DNA of 7,023 nt, from contig JAPHSO010000038.1 of assembly GCA_026193675.1 (NCBI GenBank), positions 1-7,023 of the forward strand, in the 5' to 3' direction. The notes below the pieces were generated by a model. That model ran no database searches, was not told the origin of the DNA, and saw only the letters and a list, made by a program, of their open reading frames with translations. Shown here one piece after another: positions 1 through 6,381 of the stretch. Made by a program: the position numbers and the translations under genes. The stretch comes from Gammaproteobacteria bacterium (GTDB taxonomy: Bacteria > Pseudomonadota > Gammaproteobacteria > Thiohalomonadales > Thiohalomonadaceae). Position 1 is the first letter of the stretch; each line of letters begins with the position of its first letter.

Positions 1-1473
1 GACAACATCACCCTTGTTGAAAATTCGGTCGAGCAGTTGGTGCTCGGCAACAAACTATATAAAGCCGCAAATGAAAAGGAGCAGGATAGCGAGCTACTGA
101 CCATCGCTAAGGTCTCGATTCCTGCCATTACGCTGGCAAAGATGACCCAGCTGGAGATCGATGAGGTTACGGTTGAAGGGATTACAGCCATGGTGAGACG
201 TAGCAAAGAGGGGGTATGGGTTCCGGTAACACTCGTCGATGCGATTCCTCAGCAGGCTGAGAAGAGCAAAAGTGAAGAAGCTGTTGTTGAGAAAGTCACT
301 GAAGAGAGTCCTCAAACCACCTTTAAGATTGGCAAGTTCACCCTAACCGGTGACAACAACTTCCTGTTTGATGATCAGGGGGTCGCTCCACCCTACAGCA
401 CAACTCTCTCGATTAAGAATCTTGAGATCGGTGCAATCGATTCAACCAAACCCGAGCAACCCAGCCCACTGCATATGCTGGCTGCTGTCGATAAGCATAG
501 TGAAATATCGGTGGAAGGAACCATAACACCATTGGCCCAAAAACCGGCAATGGCGCTAACTAATACCATTAAAGCGATCCCCCTCTCTCCACTCTCATCC
601 TATGTTGTGCCCATGATGGGATACACCCTGACCAGTGGACAACTTGATGCCGATGCCGACATTAAGATGGGGCAGGGAAAAATTGATGGTGAGATCAAAC
701 TGACACTTAACGCCCTTGAGGTTGAAGCCGTCGTTAGTGAAGAGCCTAAACCGGCTAACACGACCGTCACAGGTGCTGAGACGAAATCTGCAGATACCGA
801 AGAGAATAAAAAATCGGAAAGCCAGTTGAGCATTCCACTGGGTACGGCGCTCAACATGCTGCGCGACAAGAATAGAACCATCAAACTGACGATTCCCATT
901 AGTGGTAATAGCGATAACCCGGATATCGATCCGAGCGATGTGATCAATACCGCCATCTCAAAGGCGATGAAGAAGGGGGCGATGAGCTACCTGATCGCCT
1001 CACTGCAACCCTACGGTGCGCTAATCAGCCTGGCAAAGATTGCCGGTGAAGCGGCGATGAAGGTGCGACTCGAACCGGTCAAGTTTGCTCCATCCTCAGC
1101 AGCGGTAAACAGTGAAACCAAAGCGTATCTGCAGAAGGTGCTCACCTTGATGAACGATCGTCCTGAGGTGAATATCAAGGTCTGCGGTGTGGCGGTAGAG
1201 GCCGATTATCAAACACTTTTAACCGATGCGGTTGAAGCGGCTAAACTTGAAGCGCAGCAGAAGAAGGTACCTAAGGGACAACCCCCTGCGAAACCGATCA
1301 CTCCAACTATTAGCGATGAGCAGCTACTGGAACTCGCCAAAGCGCGGGTGATTGCGATTAAGGATCTACTCATTACGGAGCTTAAAGCCGATGCGACCCA
1401 TCTCATCGACTGTCAGCCACAAATCAACCGAGAGACCGCAGAGAACCCACCACGGGTTGAGCTACTCATTTAA
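1..1473 (+). CDS. DUF748 domain-containing envelope protein, C-terminal part (5' end outside window)
   Basis: The reading frame is open from base 1, so the true start is upstream; the TTG at base 37 is not a convincing start. About 490 C-terminal residues are visible. The pattern fits DUF748 proteins, large AsmA-clan-like proteins of the Gram-negative envelope. Near residue 110 is a strand-rich segment with FDDQGVAPPYS. Around residues 277-315 is the family-typical IPLGTALNMLRDKN, then a dP-rich stretch (SGNSDNPDIDPSD). Residues 358-400 resemble the OmpA-like C-terminal module seen in this family (VKFAPSSAAVN, then NDRPEVNIKVCGVA). Two charged low-complexity inserts rich in Glu, Lys and Ser lie near bases 250-310 and 735-825. 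The molecular role of DUF748 proteins is not well established; a part in envelope assembly or lipid handling is inferred from clan relatives. An 11-base gap to the downstream yihY-like gene suggests one operon. Family assignment is from motif memory, not a search. Confidence 0.75.
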   Translation, partial: DNITLVENSVEQLVLGNKLYKAANEKEQDSELLTIAKVSIPAITLAKMTQLEIDEVTVEGITAMVRRSKEGVWVPVTLVDAIPQQAEKSKSEEAVVEKVTEESPQTTFKIGKFTLTGDNNFLFDDQGVAPPYSTTLSIKNLEIGAIDSTKPEQPSPLHMLAAVDKHSEISVEGTITPLAQKPAMALTNTIKAIPLSPLSSYVVPMMGYTLTSGQLDADADIKMGQGKIDGEIKLTLNALEVEAVVSEEPKPANTTVTGAETKSADTEENKKSESQLSIPLGTALNMLRDKNRTIKLTIPISGNSDNPDIDPSDVINTAISKAMKKGAMSYLIASLQPYGALISLAKIAGEAAMKVRLEPVKFAPSSAAVNSETKAYLQKVLTLMNDRPEVNIKVCGVAVEADYQTLLTDAVEAAKLEAQQKKVPKGQPPAKPITPTISDEQLLELAKARVIAIKDLLITELKADATHLIDCQPQINRETAENPPRVELLI

Positions 1474-1477
1474 AGGA
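1472..1477 (+). promoter_or_regulatory. Ribosome binding site of the yihY-like gene
   Basis: AAAGGA overlaps the stop codon of the DUF748 gene and sits 7 bases before the GTG at 1485. It supports that non-ATG start and suggests translational coupling with the upstream gene. Confidence 0.7.
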
Positions 1478-1484
1478 TAGAACA

Positions 1485-2810
1485 GTGAAGATCTCAGAAA
1501 TACGCAGCACCGTTCATCAAACCCTGTGGAAACTCAATCTTTCTGAGTTCCCTGCATGGCAGGCGAGCATCATCAGACTACTACGCATCCTTGAAGCGAC
1601 CAGTCGTGACATCAGCTCGGGGATGACCGCCCTGCGAGCGATGAGTCTGGTCTACACCACCCTGCTATCACTGGTGCCACTACTGGCGGTTAGCTTCTCG
1701 GTACTGAAGGGATTTGGGGTACACAACCAGATCGAACCGATGTTACTCACCATACTGGCACCACTGGGAGACAAAGGTGTTGAGGTGACCCAGCAGATCA
1801 TCGGTTTTGTCGATAACATCAAAGTGGGTGTGCTCGGCGCCCTTGGTCTGGGGCTGCTGCTCTATACCGTCATCTCATTGATCCAGAAGATCGAGAAGGC
1901 CTTCAACGCCACCTGGCGCATCGGTGATACTCGCTCCCTTTCACAACGCTTTAGCAACTACCTCAGCGTCGTGATGGTCGGTCCGGTGCTGGTCTTCTCG
2001 GCAATGGGATTGACTGCTGCAATCAGTAGCTCCTCTGTTGTTCTATCATTGAGTGAAATAGAGCCCTTCGGCACCACCCTTCAACTTATCGGCAAGCTAC
2101 TCCCCTATCTGCTGATTATCGCCGCCTTCACCTTTATCTACACCCTGATTCCCAACACCCGCGTCAAAATCGGTTCGGCTTTCGTCGGGGCGATCATTGC
2201 CGGTATTCTGTGGGAGATCACCGGCTGGCTATTTGCCAACTTTGTCGCCAACTCGGCCAACTACACCGCCATCTATTCTGGCTTTGCGATTTTGATGGTC
2301 TTTATGATCTGGCTCTATCTGAGCTGGCTCATCTTGCTGGTCGGTGCAACCATCTCCTACTACCACCAACATCCTGAGCAGGCGGCCTATCTGCACAAAG
2401 AGCAACTCACTGCGCGCCAACAGACAGAACTCTCTCTCCTGGCGATGCTGCAGATTGGCCGTCACTTTAGTCAACAAAAACCGGCCTGGAATTTAGAAGA
2501 GATTGCGCAAAAGATCGGTGCCACCGATGAGCAGATCGACACCATCATTACACCTCTACTCAATAGCAAACTGATCACCTACGGTGGAGAAGAGTGTGAA
2601 CAGCTACTTCCTCAACGGCCACTGGAACAGATCACAGTGAAAGAGATTATCGATGCGGCAACCGGCAACGATGGTGCGAAACACCAGCACCACCTCACCC
2701 ATCCGGCTGTGGATCAATTGATGCAACAGAGCGACGAGACACTGACCTCATCTCTAGATGGAATGTCACTCATGCAGCTGGTTGAAACCTCTGATAGCAC
2801 AACCGACTAA
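1485..2810 (+). CDS. YihY/virulence factor BrkB family inner-membrane protein
   Basis: This 441-residue protein has the BrkB/YihY family layout. Hydrophobic segments lie at about residues 49-76, 113-133, 158-181, 200-222, 229-255 and 262-292, consistent with six membrane helices. Family-typical stretches include QKIEKAFNATWRI (134-146), the LIPNTRVKIGSAF region (221-233) and YSGFAILMVFMIWLYLSW (264-281) followed by LLVGA. Residues from about 295 onward form a soluble C-terminal region; its part at about 315-365 (LSLLAMLQIG, then LEEIAQKIGATDEQI and LLNSKLI) looks like a winged-helix fold. That extension occurs in the longer family members. The start is GTG with AAAGGA 7 bases upstream. Family members were once annotated as ribonuclease BN, an assignment since moved to another protein. 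The true function is unclear, though transport or envelope roles have been proposed. It is probably co-transcribed with the DUF748 gene and ends before a strong terminator. Confidence 0.93.
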   Translation: MKISEIRSTVHQTLWKLNLSEFPAWQASIIRLLRILEATSRDISSGMTALRAMSLVYTTLLSLVPLLAVSFSVLKGFGVHNQIEPMLLTILAPLGDKGVEVTQQIIGFVDNIKVGVLGALGLGLLLYTVISLIQKIEKAFNATWRIGDTRSLSQRFSNYLSVVMVGPVLVFSAMGLTAAISSSSVVLSLSEIEPFGTTLQLIGKLLPYLLIIAAFTFIYTLIPNTRVKIGSAFVGAIIAGILWEITGWLFANFVANSANYTAIYSGFAILMVFMIWLYLSWLILLVGATISYYHQHPEQAAYLHKEQLTARQQTELSLLAMLQIGRHFSQQKPAWNLEEIAQKIGATDEQIDTIITPLLNSKLITYGGEECEQLLPQRPLEQITVKEIIDAATGNDGAKHQHHLTHPAVDQLMQQSDETLTSSLDGMSLMQLVETSDSTTD

Positions 2811-2826
2811 TCAGGCTCAATAAAGC

Positions 2827-2852
2827 AAAAAGCCCTGCAGGCAGGGCTTTTT
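2827..2852. terminator. Bidirectional rho-independent terminator between yihY-like gene and leuA
   Basis: AGCCCTG at 2831-2837 pairs with CAGGGCT at 2842-2848 around a four-base loop. The stem is extended by AAAA at 2827-2830 pairing with TTTT at 2849-2852. There is a T-rich tail on the plus strand, and the A-rich left arm gives one on the minus strand. It lies in the 67-base gap between two convergent genes and can serve both. Confidence 0.92.
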
Positions 2853-2877
2853 ATTTGCTGAAGATTAAAACCTCAAA

Positions 2878-4551
2878 TCATGCAGCCCGCTCGACCCGTT
2901 CAGCCACTCGGTTGAGCGCCGACAGAACCGCTTTAAGCGAGGCGCCGACACTGTCCTGATCCAGCGCTGCACCGGCAACACGTCGACCATCAACATTCAA
3001 CAGAACATAGGCGGCCGCCATCGCCTCCGTTCCCTCAGAGAGGGCGTGCTCGCTGTAATCGATCACATTAACCTGTGTCCCACTGTGATGTTGCCAACCG
3101 TTAATCAGCGCTGTGAGTGCCCCCTCTCCTTCCCCTGTCACCCGCTTCTCAACGCCATGATCATCGATACGCAACTCGATGGTATCAATATCACCATCCC
3201 GGTTTTCCAGGGTGTAACCACGCAGACCGACCGGATCATTCTGATGGACAAAGTGGTCGACAAAAATCTGATAGATGGTCGCACCATCGATCTCACCACT
3301 CACCTGTTCACTCTTCAACTGCACCAGTTGTGCCAACTCCACCTGCAACCAGCGTGGTAACTGCAGGCCATAATCGCGCTCCATCACAAAGGCGACGCCA
3401 CCCTTTCCCGACTGGCTGTTGACCCGAATCACCTCCTGGTAGTTTCGACCAAGATCCTCGGGATCAATCGGAAGATAGGCGACCTCCCACGGTTCACCCG
3501 CTTTTTGCCGGTGTAGACACTTGCGAATCGCATCCTGGTGGCTACCTGAAAATGCGGTATAGACCAGCTCACCAATCCAGGGATGGCGAGGATGGATCGG
3601 AATATCGGTACACTCGGTTACTACCTGAATAATCTCATCGGGATTGGTCAGATCCAGTTGCGGATCGATCCCCTGACTGTAGAGGTTCATCGCCAACGTG
3701 ACGATATCCATGTTACCGGTACGCTCACCATTACCGAGCAGGGTTCCTTCAACCCGATCGGCCCCAGCCAACAGCGCCATCTCTGCCGCAGCCACGGCAC
3801 CGCCACGATCATTGTGGGTATGTACCGAGATGGTAATCGCCTCACGCTGTTTGATATGGGTGGAAAAATATTCCACCTGATCGGCAAACACATTGGGGGT
3901 TGCCACCTCTACCGTTGCCGGCAGGTTGATAATCACCTTGCGTTCAGTTGTGGGTTGCCATACATCGATCACCGCATCGCAGATCTCTACGGCGTAATCC
4001 ATCTCGGTATTGGTGAAACTCTCGGGAGAGTATTCATAGTACCAATCACTCTCAGGATGAGTTCTCGCTTCGGCAGCAATCCACTCCGCCCCCTTCACGG
4101 CCAGTGCAGTCGTACCTTCACGGTCTAGACCAAAGACATGCTCTCGCTGCACCTTTGAGGTTGAGTTGTAGAGATGGACGATGGCACGCTTTACCCCCTT
4201 AAGGGACTCAAAGGTGCGCTTGATGAGCGGCTCACGCGCCTGTACCAATACCTGAATAGTGACATCATCTGGGATCTGATCATTCTCAATCAGCCAGCGC
4301 ACAAAATCGTAATCGGGCTGACTGGCCGCCGGGAAGCCTATCTCTATCTGTTTGAAACCGACCTTCACCAAAAGCGCCCACATCTTGCGCTTCTGGGCCA
4401 CACTCATTGGCTCCAGCAGCGCCTGATTACCATCGCGCAGATCGACACTGGCCCAGATAGGGGCCTGCGTGATGGTCTGGTTGGGCCAACGACGATTGGG
4501 CATCGCAATCGTTGTTGCTGGACGGTATTTGTGGTGGTTAAAGCTGCTCAC
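2878..4551 (-). CDS. leuA: 2-isopropylmalate synthase (type 2 LeuA)
   Basis: LeuA condenses acetyl-CoA with 2-oxoisovalerate to give 2-isopropylmalate, the committed step of leucine synthesis in the cytoplasm. The protein is about 557 residues, typical of the long type-2 enzymes. An N-terminal NHHKYRP segment leads into the catalytic TIM barrel. Visible there are the SVDLRDGNQAL motif (about 35-45, with catalytic Arg and metal-binding Asp), the VHTHNDRGG metal-binding motif (about 243-251) and the GNGERTGN signature (about 273-280). The region from about residue 420 to the end is the LeuA dimer/allosteric domain, containing EGTEAMAAAYVLLNVDG. In this family it binds leucine for feedback inhibition. 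I chose GTG at 4551 because GGAGAAG lies just upstream with about 6 bases from GGAG to the start. A TTG at 4563 would add four residues but has only a weak site. The gene stands alone, without leuCDB, and diverges from an Lrp-type regulator. Confidence 0.97.
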   Translation of the reverse strand: MSSFNHHKYRPATTIAMPNRRWPNQTITQAPIWASVDLRDGNQALLEPMSVAQKRKMWALLVKVGFKQIEIGFPAASQPDYDFVRWLIENDQIPDDVTIQVLVQAREPLIKRTFESLKGVKRAIVHLYNSTSKVQREHVFGLDREGTTALAVKGAEWIAAEARTHPESDWYYEYSPESFTNTEMDYAVEICDAVIDVWQPTTERKVIINLPATVEVATPNVFADQVEYFSTHIKQREAITISVHTHNDRGGAVAAAEMALLAGADRVEGTLLGNGERTGNMDIVTLAMNLYSQGIDPQLDLTNPDEIIQVVTECTDIPIHPRHPWIGELVYTAFSGSHQDAIRKCLHRQKAGEPWEVAYLPIDPEDLGRNYQEVIRVNSQSGKGGVAFVMERDYGLQLPRWLQVELAQLVQLKSEQVSGEIDGATIYQIFVDHFVHQNDPVGLRGYTLENRDGDIDTIELRIDDHGVEKRVTGEGEGALTALINGWQHHSGTQVNVIDYSEHALSEGTEAMAAAYVLLNVDGRRVAGAALDQDSVGASLKAVLSALNRVAERVERAA

Positions 4552-4554
4552 GGT

Positions 4555-4561
4555 CTTCTCC
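4555..4561 (-). promoter_or_regulatory. Ribosome binding site deciding the leuA start
   Basis: On the minus strand GGAGAAG spans 4561-4555, with GGAG six bases ahead of the GTG at 4551-4549. It favours that GTG over the TTG at 4563, which overlaps this site and has no good Shine-Dalgarno sequence of its own. Confidence 0.65.
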
Positions 4562-4600
4562 AAATCTTTATCTATACTTCATCAAAATTTCATCAATCGG

Positions 4601-4672
4601 CCCCTCGGGTATCGGGGAAAATCTGGTCAACTCTTGTAGGGTCGACCTGTTACTTCGTGCCGTTGGTAACGG
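4601..4672 (-). promoter_or_regulatory. Possible structured leuA leader region (three small hairpins)
   Basis: Reading toward leuA on the minus strand there are three short potential stems. CCGTT/AACGG lies at 4672-4660 with a three-base loop. GGTCGA/TTGACC lies at 4647-4625 with one G-T pair and an 11-base loop, followed by AGATTTT. CCCC/GGGG lies at 4617-4601. A GTTAC/GTAAC pairing (4670-4666 with 4653-4649) would compete with the first stem. None is a strong terminator, so attenuation is only a possibility. No transcription start is visible. Confidence 0.25.
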
Positions 4673-4682
4673 TAGATAAAGA

Positions 4683-4724
4683 TTAGAGTAGGTTGAGAGA
4701 AATTATCTTGCTTTGTTTGCTCAC
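4683..4724 (-). CDS. Weak candidate leu leader peptide (13 codons)
   Basis: A GTG-initiated reading frame upstream of leuA encodes MSKQSKIISLNLL. Three of its last four residues are leucine (codons CTC, CTA, CTC), directly before the stop. It ends about 130 bases before the leuA start, with short hairpins in between. This is the arrangement expected of an attenuation leader peptide, as in the leu operon of E. coli. Against it, there is no Shine-Dalgarno sequence, it starts with GTG, it has only three Leu codons, and no clear terminator follows. A chance match is quite possible. Confidence 0.2.
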   Translation of the reverse strand: MSKQSKIISLNLL

Positions 4725-4797
4725 ATTTACACAAAAGGATAGCGTTTATTGCTAAATTAATTAAATTATCGCAATATATATCACATACAGCTCACAT
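4719..4797 (+). repeat. Direct repeats of TCACAT upstream of the Lrp-type gene
   Basis: TCACAT occurs at 4721-4726, 4781-4786 and 4792-4797. The first and last are part of identical 8-mers (GCTCACAT at 4719-4726 and 4790-4797). The last two are spaced 11 bases apart, about one helical turn, just ahead of the regulator's start. They may be protein-binding half-sites. No inverted TGTGA partner is present on the same strand, so this is not a CRP site. Confidence 0.3.
4747..4776. promoter_or_regulatory. AT-rich inverted repeat in the leuA/lrp divergent region, candidate operator
   Basis: TATTGC (4747-4752) and GCAATA (4771-4776) are perfect inverted copies flanking an 18-base interval that is almost entirely A and T and includes TTAATTAA. 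It lies 35 bases before the regulator's ATG, within the likely promoter zone of both divergent genes. Lrp-family proteins favour AT-rich imperfect palindromes, so autoregulation or leuA control at this site is plausible. I do not see a good match to the E. coli Lrp consensus. Confidence 0.4.
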
Positions 4798-4811
4798 GGC
4801 AGACTATTTCA

Positions 4812-5282
4812 ATGAAATTAGACCGATATGATCGCAAGATCCTGCAACAACTTCAGCGTAATGGTCGGATCACCAATCAGGAACTCGCCGAACGCGTGGG
4901 GCTATCACCCGCACCCTGTCTACGGCGAGTCAGATCGTTAGAAGAGCAAGGCATCATCAGCGGCTACCGGGCAATGCTAGACGCCAAGAAGATGGGGCTC
5001 AGCCTGATGGCATTGCTACAGATATCGATGGATCGCCACACACCCGAGCGCTTTGAAAACTTTGATGCCAAAATCAGAGAGCTACCGGAGGTATTGGAGT
5101 GCCTGCTGATCACCGGTCACGATGCCGACTACATGCTCAAGGTGATAGTTAAAGATATGGAGAGTTATCAGGAGCTGCTGCTCAATAAGATCACCCGTAT
5201 CGAAGGGGTTAGCGGTGTCCACTCCAGCTTTGTGATGCGACAGGTGGTCAACACAACCAATATCCCGGTCGAATCTTCCTGA
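4812..5282 (+). CDS. Lrp/AsnC family transcriptional regulator
   Basis: This 156-residue protein has standard Lrp/AsnC length and architecture. The N-terminal DRYDRKILQQLQRNGRITNQ segment leads into the helix-turn-helix at about 22-42 (ELAERVGLSPAPCLRRVRSLE). The RAM effector-binding domain runs from about residue 66 to 142 and includes LLITGHDADYMLKVIVKD (98-115), equivalent to the GxxDY loop region where amino acids bind in Lrp. It resembles E. coli Lrp in the helix-turn-helix (GLSPxPCLxRVRxLE), but I cannot decide between true Lrp and a specialised paralogue, so I give no symbol. The ATG has no clear Shine-Dalgarno sequence. The gene diverges from leuA across a region with palindromic and repeated motifs, which suggests leucine-linked control and autoregulation. 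This is an inference from context. Its stop lies 12 bases from the end of the convergent ABM gene. Confidence 0.93.
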   Translation: MKLDRYDRKILQQLQRNGRITNQELAERVGLSPAPCLRRVRSLEEQGIISGYRAMLDAKKMGLSLMALLQISMDRHTPERFENFDAKIRELPEVLECLLITGHDADYMLKVIVKDMESYQELLLNKITRIEGVSGVHSSFVMRQVVNTTNIPVESS

Positions 5283-5319
5283 GCGCACAGCCCTTTAGTC
5301 GCTTTGGTACTGTCGCTCA
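5280..5319. terminator. Hairpin across the convergent ends of the regulator and ABM genes
   Basis: TGAGCG (5280-5285, including the regulator's stop codon) and ACAG (5287-5290) pair with CTGT (5310-5313) and CGCTCA (5314-5319). This gives ten base pairs with one bulged C and a 19-base loop. It spans both gene ends, where no other terminator is visible. No T-run follows on either strand, so it is not a canonical intrinsic terminator. It could be an RNA 3'-end structure or simply fortuitous. Confidence 0.35.
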
Positions 5320-5594
5320 ACCTTCACAACTTCAACATGATAGGAGCGGTACCATCTCGACTGTCCAAGCCCCTGAGCCTGTTGGTGTTCAGGGTCTGAT
5401 TTCCACGCGGAGATCTGCTCCATGCTCTCCCAGTATGAGATCGATATCTCACTCTCCCCTTCAGTCACAGAGCTGAAATCGATACACCCGTATTGAGTTG
5501 TTGCCAACTCACGCATTCGAGCAGCCATAGCAGAATAGGTTGAGTCGATATTCTTGGGATCTTTGATTTGGGCTCTAAATATTACTGCATACAT
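5295..5594 (-). CDS. Antibiotic biosynthesis monooxygenase (ABM) domain protein
   Basis: This 99-residue protein has the size and pattern of a single ABM domain, a small dimeric ferredoxin-like alpha/beta barrel. The diagnostic stretch is YWESMEQISAWKSDPEHQQAQ (in two pieces: YWESMEQISAW, then KSDPEHQQAQ, about 54-74). It is followed by WYRSYHVEVVKVER (81-94), closely resembling YqjZ-type proteins as I remember them. Family members include cofactor-free monooxygenases of polyketide synthesis and heme-degrading enzymes, but most short stand-alone ones like this have no known substrate. The family name should not be read as evidence of antibiotic synthesis here. The ATG lies 6 bases after the stop of tag, so the gene is probably translated from a tag transcript. 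No good Shine-Dalgarno sequence is present. Confidence 0.87.
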   Translation of the reverse strand: MYAVIFRAQIKDPKNIDSTYSAMAARMRELATTQYGCIDFSSVTEGESEISISYWESMEQISAWKSDPEHQQAQGLGQSRWYRSYHVEVVKVERQYQSD

Positions 5595-5600
5595 GTTGTT

Positions 5601-6182
5601 CTATCTGTTTACCTCTTTATAGCGAAAACAGCCCACCTCATGGTCGTTAACCATTCCAACAGCCTGCATAAAGGCATAACAGATGGTCGGCCCTACAAAC
5701 TTAAAGCCCCGCTGCTTCAGTGCCTTACTCAAGGCTTGTGATTCCTCTGTCTCAGCGGGAATATCACTCATCGCTTTCCTGCGATTGATAATCGGTTTGC
5801 CTCCGACAAACTCCCAGATGAAGTATGAGAAAGAGCCAAACTCCTCCTGAACTTTCAGAAAGGCCCTGGCATTTTGAATTGATGCCTCAACCTTCAATCG
5901 ATTACGTACGATACCGGCATCGCCAAGCAATCGCTCAACCGACTTGCTGGTAAATCGTGCCACCCTGGCAGGATCAAAATCGTAGTAGGCCCTACGGTAG
6001 TTATCTCGCTTTTTTAAAATCGTACTCCAACTTAATCCCGCTTGTGCACCTTCCAGAATCAACATCTCGAATAGATGCTGGTCATCGGTCGATGGTACAC
6101 CCCATTCTCTATCGTGATAGTGCGCATCCAGCTCAGAGCCATTCGCCCATTCACAGCGCGTTATTTTTTTTATTTTTGGCAC
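5601..6182 (-). CDS. tag: DNA-3-methyladenine glycosylase I
   Basis: Tag excises 3-methyladenine from alkylated DNA as the first step of base excision repair. The protein is 193 residues, close to the E. coli enzyme (187), and colinear with it. RCEWANG (9-15) and YHDREWGVP (22-30) match the N-terminus, with LFEMLILEGAQAGLSW at 37-52. DALSKALKKRGFKFVG of E. coli Tag is mirrored here by LSKALKQRGFKFVGPTICY, followed by NDHEVGC. The zinc ligands are all present by alignment: Cys10, His23, His181 and Cys185. Glu44 and Trp52 correspond to the active-site Glu38 and Trp46 of the E. coli enzyme. The start is GTG, with GGAG five bases upstream (6191-6188). A short A-rich run of codons follows the start. 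The gene leads a probable two-gene unit with the ABM protein. Confidence 0.97.
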   Translation of the reverse strand: MPKIKKITRCEWANGSELDAHYHDREWGVPSTDDQHLFEMLILEGAQAGLSWSTILKKRDNYRRAYYDFDPARVARFTSKSVERLLGDAGIVRNRLKVEASIQNARAFLKVQEEFGSFSYFIWEFVGGKPIINRRKAMSDIPAETEESQALSKALKQRGFKFVGPTICYAFMQAVGMVNDHEVGCFRYKEVNR

Positions 6183-6187
6183 ATAGG

Positions 6188-6191
6188 CTCC
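6188..6191 (-). promoter_or_regulatory. Ribosome binding site of tag
   Basis: GGAG on the minus strand lies five bases before the GTG at 6182-6180. It supports that start over the overlapping out-of-frame ATG at 6184, which hits a stop after four codons. Confidence 0.6.
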
Positions 6192-6306
6192 AGAAGTCTT
6201 ATCTTAATTATCTGAACTACTTGTAACTTAAATTGTTAATCATAGTCTAAATAGTTCTTCGTACATTTAAGAATATCTGTATTCTAATCCCAGGTTTGTT
6301 TGAAGT

Positions 6307-6331
6307 AAAAAAGGGGCCATAAGCCCCTTTT
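6307..6331 (-). terminator. Rho-independent terminator after the collagen-like gene
   Basis: GGGGC at 6313-6317 pairs with GCCCC at 6323-6327 around the loop CATAA, extended by AAAA/TTTT (6309-6312 with 6328-6331). On the minus strand the hairpin is followed by six T residues and lies about 50 bases past the collagen-like stop codon. The plus strand also has a T-rich tail, but no plus-strand gene ends here. The remaining bases between this hairpin and the tag start (about 6183-6306) are AT-rich and presumably hold the tag promoter. I see no confident -35/-10 pair there. Confidence 0.87.
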
Positions 6332-6381
6332 ATTTTCGTGAAAATTCAGACGAATTTTCTGTAATTTATGGTTTTAAAGAG

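Noticed and set aside
1485..2810. Annotation as ribonuclease BN
   Set aside because: This is an outdated label for the YihY/BrkB family. The protein is a multi-pass membrane protein with no nuclease motifs.
3046..4128. Several plus-strand open frames of 100-180 codons opposite leuA
   Set aside because: They are antisense shadows of a well-supported leuA. Their translations are rich in His, Arg and Cys, resemble no family, and have no ribosome sites.
4174..4686. 170-codon plus-strand frame running from leuA into the intergenic region
   Set aside because: Most of it lies opposite leuA coding sequence, and the product looks like no known protein. It would also overlap the leuA leader.
4781..4797. 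CRP-type site suggested by TCACA motifs
   Set aside because: The motifs are direct repeats, with no TGTGA arm on the same strand at the required spacing.
4796..4831. Eleven-codon upstream frame (MADYFNEIRPI) overlapping the regulator's start
   Set aside because: It has no Shine-Dalgarno sequence and no notable codon content. Such short frames are expected by chance.
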